The position numbers and the translations under genes were made by a program. A DNA stretch of 64,000 nt, taken from NCBI GenBank assembly GCA_040400875.1, contig JBBAPK010000006.1, forward strand, positions 1 to 64,000. The letters run 5' to 3'. The notes under the pieces are model-generated. The model made no database searches. It was not told the origin of the DNA and saw only the letters and a list, made by a program, of their open reading frames with translations. The DNA is from PBB1 sp040400875. GTDB lineage: Bacteria; Pseudomonadota; Gammaproteobacteria; Burkholderiales; Burkholderiaceae_C. How positions within the stretch are numbered: the first letter of the stretch is position 1; every line of letters begins with the position of its first letter. Positions 60,239 to 64,000 of the stretch are shown piece after piece.

Positions 60239-61179
60239 GTGACTTCCTTGGGTGTGATGGCGTTGGGGGGACAAACGGATTCGGTGCTGTCGGTGGCTTC
60301 GAGCACGGCGGCCGCCACGATCAGCGCGGCGCCCAGCCATTCGCGCGGCAGCATGACTTCGTCGCCGATCAGCGTGGCGGTGAGCATGGCCACCAGCAGT
60401 TCGGCAATCGCGATCACGCCCGAGCGGCCGGCTTCGAGCCGCGTCACGCTCCATTGCCAGGTCACGATGACGAGCGCCAGGCCGAGCAGTGAATACGCGA
60501 GCAGCCCGGCGATGACGCCGGCCGACGGCATGGCCACCATCGGCGCGCCCGGAACGACAAGGATCATCAGCAGCGCCATCAGCGCGCAGCCGATGCACAG
60601 CCCCACCGTCTTGGTGGCCGTGGGCATGGCCTGAGCCGCCCGCGACACGATGTTGTTGCCGGCAAAGCCCATGCCCGCCGTCAGCGCCAGCACATCGGCA
60701 GCGGAAAGCGGGGCGTCCAGAACTGAAAAGCCGCCCACCACCAAAAACGCACCGATCAACGCCAGCGCCACCGCACCGGCGCGCCGCGGCGAGACCGACT
60801 CGCCCAAAAAGATGCGTCCGCCCAGCACCGACCACACCGGTGCCAGATAGAACAGCAGCATCACCCGCACCACATCGCCCAGCACCATGGCGCTCACGAA
60901 GGCCGCGTTGCCCCAGCCGCCCAACACCACCAGCGCGAGCAGCAGCGGCTTGTCCTTCAACCACAGCGCGCGCTCGCGCCACAGCCAGGGCAGCCCGGCC
61001 AGGCCGACCAGACCGTAGGTCAGCAGTGCCAGCCATGGGCCCGACAGGCCGTGCTCGGCAAACGCCTTGAGCGGCAGCCATGACAGGCCCCACATCGACG
61101 ACGAGAACAGCAGCACCGCCACCGGCAGCCATGGCGCGGACAGCCACACGGCGGGCTGCGTGGCCGAGGTGCGGTTCAT
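60235..61179 (-). CDS. EamA/DMT-family transporter
   Basis: The 314-residue drug/metabolite transporter has ten predicted helices in two EamA halves. LLFSSSMWGLSWLPLKAFAE opens the first, and LTAGMGFAGNNIVSRAAQAM and AELLVAMLTATLIGDEVMLP mark the second. Members export amino acids, metabolites or xenobiotics. It sits between an SDR and the creatininase gene, overlapping the latter by four bases, so it may move the substrate or product of the pathway. ATG 61179 is the first start. Confidence 0.85.
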   Translation of the reverse strand: MNRTSATQPAVWLSAPWLPVAVLLFSSSMWGLSWLPLKAFAEHGLSGPWLALLTYGLVGLAGLPWLWRERALWLKDKPLLLALVVLGGWGNAAFVSAMVLGDVVRVMLLFYLAPVWSVLGGRIFLGESVSPRRAGAVALALIGAFLVVGGFSVLDAPLSAADVLALTAGMGFAGNNIVSRAAQAMPTATKTVGLCIGCALMALLMILVVPGAPMVAMPSAGVIAGLLAYSLLGLALVIVTWQWSVTRLEAGRSGVIAIAELLVAMLTATLIGDEVMLPREWLGAALIVAAAVLEATDSTESVCPPNAITPKEVT

Positions 61180-61207
61180 GCGCGGCGGCCCGCGCGCGGC
61201 AGTGCGC

Positions 61208-61960
61208 TCATTGCATCAAGGCGCCGCCATTGGGGCTGAGCAACTGCCCGCAATAAAAGCGCGACAGGTCTGACGCCAGAAACAGCGCCGTGGCGGCGAT
61301 CTCTTCCGGCTCGCCAAAGCGTTGCTGCGGGATGTCGAGTTCTTTTTCGAGCCATTCGCGGCTCATGTTCTCGGCCGACAGCATGGCGGTGGCCACCGGC
61401 CCGGGGGCGATCGCGTTGACGCGGATGTGCGGTGCGAACTCGCGGGCCAGCGAGCGGGTCAGCCCGATCACACCGGCCTTGGCCGAGCAGTACGGCGCGA
61501 ACTGCGCGCGCCCGAGCACGCCGAGTTCGGATGCGATGTTGACGATGACACCGCGCTGGCGCTCGACCATGCCAGGCAGCACCGCGCGGCACATCAGGAA
61601 CACCGATTTCAAATCGGTGCCGATCATGCGGTCCCAGTGGGCTTCGGTGGTCTCGAGGAAGGGCCGCTCGTCGATGATGCCGGCGTTGTTGAACAAGGTG
61701 TCCACCGGCCCCAGCGCTTGCTGCGCGGCGTCGATCAGGCCGGCCACCGAGGCCGCGTGCGTCACATCGGCATCGAACGCCATGGCGCGCGAGCCCGCAG
61801 CCTGCAACAGCGCCACGACCTCTTCGGCGGCTGCGGCCTGCCCCAGGTGGTTGACAGCCACCGCAGCACCCGCACGGCCGCAAGCCAGCGCGATCGCCCG
61901 GCCTATGCCGGTGGCCGCACCGGTGACCATCACCACACGACCGCGCAGGCACAGCTGCAT
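61208..61960 (-). CDS. Short-chain dehydrogenase/reductase (downstream copy)
   Basis: The 250-residue classical SDR has TGxxxGIG in VVMVTGAATGIGRAIALACG, NNAG in TLFNNAGIIDERPF, and the catalytic Ser in VIVNIASELGVLGRAQFAPY with Tyr-x-x-x-Lys as YCSAK. C-terminal GPVATAMLSAEN and FLASDLSRFYCGQLLSPNGG follow. The cofactor preference cannot be set firmly. ATG 61960 is used; a TTG a little upstream is possible. It follows the other SDR by 29 bp and is about as distant from it as unrelated SDRs, so the two probably act on different intermediates. Confidence 0.88.
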   Translation of the reverse strand: MQLCLRGRVVMVTGAATGIGRAIALACGRAGAAVAVNHLGQAAAAEEVVALLQAAGSRAMAFDADVTHAASVAGLIDAAQQALGPVDTLFNNAGIIDERPFLETTEAHWDRMIGTDLKSVFLMCRAVLPGMVERQRGVIVNIASELGVLGRAQFAPYCSAKAGVIGLTRSLAREFAPHIRVNAIAPGPVATAMLSAENMSREWLEKELDIPQQRFGEPEEIAATALFLASDLSRFYCGQLLSPNGGALMQ

Positions 61961-61989
61961 GGTGAGCGGGTTGCTTTCAAGCGGGGAAT

Positions 61990-62805
61990 TCAATTCATCA
62001 CCTCGCCGTGGCTGGCGCTGATGGCCTGACCGGTCAGCGAACGCGCGTCGTGACTGGCCAGAAAGAGAAACACGCCCGCGATGTCGCTGGCTTCGAGCAG
62101 GGTCGGGTTGGCCTGGCGCGCGAGGATGTCGCGGCGGATGTCGTCCTCGCAGCGGCCTTGCGTGAGCGCCATGCTGGTCAGCGAGCGCAGCGTCGCGTCG
62201 GTGCGGATCCAGCCCGGACACACCGCGTTGACGCGGATGCCCTGCGGCGCCAGCTCCCAGGCCAGCGAGCGCGTCAGGCCGATCACCGCGTGCTTGCTCG
62301 CCACATAGGCCGAGAAGTCGGCCACGCCGGAAAGCCCCCAGATCGACGACTGGTTGATCACGTTGGAGCCCTCGGGCATCAGCGGCAGCAGCGCACGCGT
62401 GAGGCTCACCATGGTGCCCACGTTGTTGTCGAGCAGCGCCGACCAGCGCGCCGCGCCCAGTTCGGTGGCATCGGCCAGCGGCGTGGGGTACTCGACGCCC
62501 GCGTTGTTGACCAGCACATCGACCTGGCCGTGGCTGGCCTGCACGCTGGCGACAAAAGCGCGCACGTCGGTGTCATCACCCAGGTGGCAAGCCAGCGCGG
62601 TCACGTCGCCCTGGAGCGCCCAGTCCTTGGCCAGGCTTTGCAGCGCAGCGGCATCACGGTCGGTGGCCACCAGCCGCACGCCTTGCGCCAGAAAAGCCGC
62701 AGCCAGTGCCCGGCCAATGCCACCGGCCGCGCCGGTGAGCACCACCGTCAAACCACTCAGGCCGTGGTTGGAGCTTCGCCAGACCGCCTCGGGATCGGCT
62801 GCCAT
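61990..62805 (-). CDS. Short-chain dehydrogenase/reductase (upstream copy)
   Basis: The 271-residue SDR has an N-terminal extension of about 18 residues before LTVVLTGAAGGIGRALAAAF. It has DVLVNNAGVEYPTPLADATE, catalytic Ser in VINQSSIWGLSGVADFSAY, and YVASK. C-terminal NAVCPGWIRTDATL and FLFLASHDARSLTGQAISAS follow. It starts 1 bp after the desaturase stop and so is co-transcribed with it. It is probably an alcohol or sugar dehydrogenase in the same pathway. Confidence 0.88.
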   Translation of the reverse strand: MAADPEAVWRSSNHGLSGLTVVLTGAAGGIGRALAAAFLAQGVRLVATDRDAAALQSLAKDWALQGDVTALACHLGDDTDVRAFVASVQASHGQVDVLVNNAGVEYPTPLADATELGAARWSALLDNNVGTMVSLTRALLPLMPEGSNVINQSSIWGLSGVADFSAYVASKHAVIGLTRSLAWELAPQGIRVNAVCPGWIRTDATLRSLTSMALTQGRCEDDIRRDILARQANPTLLEASDIAGVFLFLASHDARSLTGQAISASHGEVMN

Positions 62806-62806
62806 C

Positions 62807-63811
62807 TCACACCGCCGTCAGGAAAGACACGCCCACCGCGCCCACGAAGCCATCGGCGCGGCCGCGCACCGTGGGGTCGAGCACCTGACCGTAGTCGCCC
62901 GACAGCACCCGGGTCAGGCGATGCTGGTGAAAGGCCTTGAGCAGCTGGCTGACCGGCACCACCTGACGGTACCCATCGCCATACAGCTCGCGGTGGTAGG
63001 CAGGCAGCCGGTGCCACGCCACCGTGGGGCGGTCGTGGTGGGCGTTGTGATAGCCGAAGTTCAGCCACAGCAAGTTGAGCCAGAAGTTGTCGATGCCGAA
63101 CACATTGCTGTAGGTGTTGGCCTGTTCGTAGGCGCGGTCGCGCACCTTGTCGTTGGGGATGGGCGTGTCGCCCAGGATGGGATACGAGTCGTAGGTGTGC
63201 TGAAAGCAATCGGCAAAGCGCAGCACGGTGACAAACACCAGATAGGCGGCGAAGTAGAGCGCCAGCGCCTTGGGCGCATACCAGCCCAGCGCGGCAAAAG
63301 CTCCCAGCCGAACCACCGCGATGCCCACGATGCGCGCGCGGTCGGCCAGCGATCCGCCGTGCATGAAGGGACGGGCGATCACGAAGCCGCGCATCAGGAA
63401 CTCGACCGCCGGAAAGTAGGCCCACTCGAGCGCCAGGACGCTGCGGCGAAACCACGCCGGCGAGGCGAGCAAAAAGCCGCGCGAATCAAAGGTGACCACG
63501 TCGGCACGCTCGACGTGATGGCGCATGTGCTTGCGCCGCAGACCGGCAAAGCGCGCGTAGCAAGCCCCATTGAGCCAGCTCATCAAGGTGCCCCAGCGCT
63601 CGTTGGCCTCAGCGCTGCGAAAGATCGCCTGATGGGCGAACTCGTGGATGAAGTACGCCGACCAGATCAGCGTCAGCGTCAAGCCTGCAAAACCCAGCAG
63701 GTTGAACACCCCCGACGACAAGGTCAGCGCCCACACGCTGAACCCGTAGCCCAGCAGGGTGAAGGCCAGTGCCGCGAGGTTCGGCGCGGCGCCGTCAGGG
63801 GTGCGGAACAT
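62807..63811 (-). CDS. Membrane fatty-acid-desaturase-type di-iron enzyme
   Basis: The 334-residue integral membrane protein has the three histidine boxes of the desaturase/hydroxylase superfamily: HEFAHQ (about residue 57), the second in RRKHMRHHVERADVVT, and the third in FGYHNAHHDRPTVAWHRLPA. Four or five hydrophobic helices surround them. The family includes acyl desaturases and hydroxylases or epoxidases, so with SDRs and hydrolases downstream it may oxygenate the operon's substrate. ATG 63811 is used; GTG 63814 directly before it is also possible. Confidence 0.85.
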   Translation of the reverse strand: MFRTPDGAAPNLAALAFTLLGYGFSVWALTLSSGVFNLLGFAGLTLTLIWSAYFIHEFAHQAIFRSAEANERWGTLMSWLNGACYARFAGLRRKHMRHHVERADVVTFDSRGFLLASPAWFRRSVLALEWAYFPAVEFLMRGFVIARPFMHGGSLADRARIVGIAVVRLGAFAALGWYAPKALALYFAAYLVFVTVLRFADCFQHTYDSYPILGDTPIPNDKVRDRAYEQANTYSNVFGIDNFWLNLLWLNFGYHNAHHDRPTVAWHRLPAYHRELYGDGYRQVVPVSQLLKAFHQHRLTRVLSGDYGQVLDPTVRGRADGFVGAVGVSFLTAV

Positions 63812-63818
63812 CACCGGC

Positions 63819-64000
63819 TCACTTCTTCGTCAGCGCGTTGACGAACTGCGCATCGAAGGTGGCTTCGGTGGCCGGAATCGTGGTGATCTGACCCTTGTTC
63901 TTCAGGATCTGGCCAATGATTTCACCGCTGGCGAAGTACGAGGTGGTCTCAGGCGCCTTCACGAAGGCCTTGGGCATCTCGGCAAGCGGGATGTTGTAGA
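63819..64000 (-). CDS. C-terminal end of an ABC-transporter substrate-binding protein, partial
   Basis: The frame on the minus strand ends at TGA 63821-63819 and continues beyond the window. About 60 residues are visible, with PKAFVKAPETTSYFASGEII, GQILKNKGQ and DAQFVNALTKK at the end. This looks like the C-terminal region of periplasmic NMT1/TauA-type binding proteins. It lies 7 bp before the desaturase start, so transport is probably the first function of the operon. The family is inferred from a short fragment. Confidence 0.55.
   Translation of the reverse strand, partial: YNIPLAEMPKAFVKAPETTSYFASGEIIGQILKNKGQITTIPATEATFDAQFVNALTKK

Overview
The window is high-GC DNA packed with genes and looks chromosomal. 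Gene content and order point to a betaproteobacterium of the order Burkholderiales, probably near Comamonadaceae or the Leptothrix/Rubrivivax group. Indicators are PhaM, a PabB-PabC fusion, the queA/recG/oxyR ... ubiA/proC/yggS/pilT/pilU neighbourhood, the yraN/diaA/dolP/rsmI cluster and tldD next to a DAHP synthase gene. No rRNA, tRNA, CRISPR array, transposase or integrase was found. The species assignment is inference.

Layout. 0-9 kb: the start of an exported protein, phaM, a FIST-lrgA-lrgB operon, a serine hydrolase, rdgC, and divergent glpD/glpK. 9-19.5 kb is the accessory zone. It holds a broken HTH/AbiEii-type module, a two-component system, a VPLPA/PEP-CTERM-like exported protein, a five-gene type IV pilin operon ending in a very large PilX-like protein, a RelB/YafQ toxin-antitoxin pair, and four arrays of CCCTCTCCC...GGGAGAGGG palindromes. 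19.5-29.8 kb: cytochrome b561 with two YceI proteins, a MOSC protein, a quinone oxidoreductase, rlmJ, a CoA-transferase, an AbrB/Doc pair, and tgt and queA separated by a GT39 glycosyltransferase. 29.8-42.5 kb: recG, oxyR, a Fic protein with its own regulatory region, prfC, ubiA, proC, yggS, pilT, pilU and a dehydrogenase. 42.5-57 kb: dolP/diaA/yraN/rsmI, tldD, DAHP synthase, PduO-type adenosyltransferase, an FAD oxidase, ChaN, DsbD, PabBC, a degenerate GGDEF protein and unknowns. 57-64 kb: a tightly overlapped minus-strand operon of at least nine genes. It encodes an ABC-type binding protein, a membrane desaturase, two SDRs, an EamA exporter, a creatininase, an isochorismatase-like hydrolase, a lactonase-like protein and an unknown.

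The best candidate for something undescribed is at 12-18.6 kb. A 14-bp palindrome, TGGAA-N4-TTCCA, occurs once upstream of each of three transcription units: the two-component system, the PEP-CTERM-like gene and the pilin operon. In each case it lies 103-108 bp before the start codon and in the same orientation. This suggests one regulon for a sorted surface protein and a non-standard pilus. The last pilin of that operon carries a PilX-like N-terminus and then at least six 18-residue repeats that resemble a bactofilin-type beta-helix. Further observations are an amber codon at codon 17 of the AbiEii-like gene, three direct repeats spaced exactly 24 bp over the fic promoter, and the uncharacterised operon at the right end.
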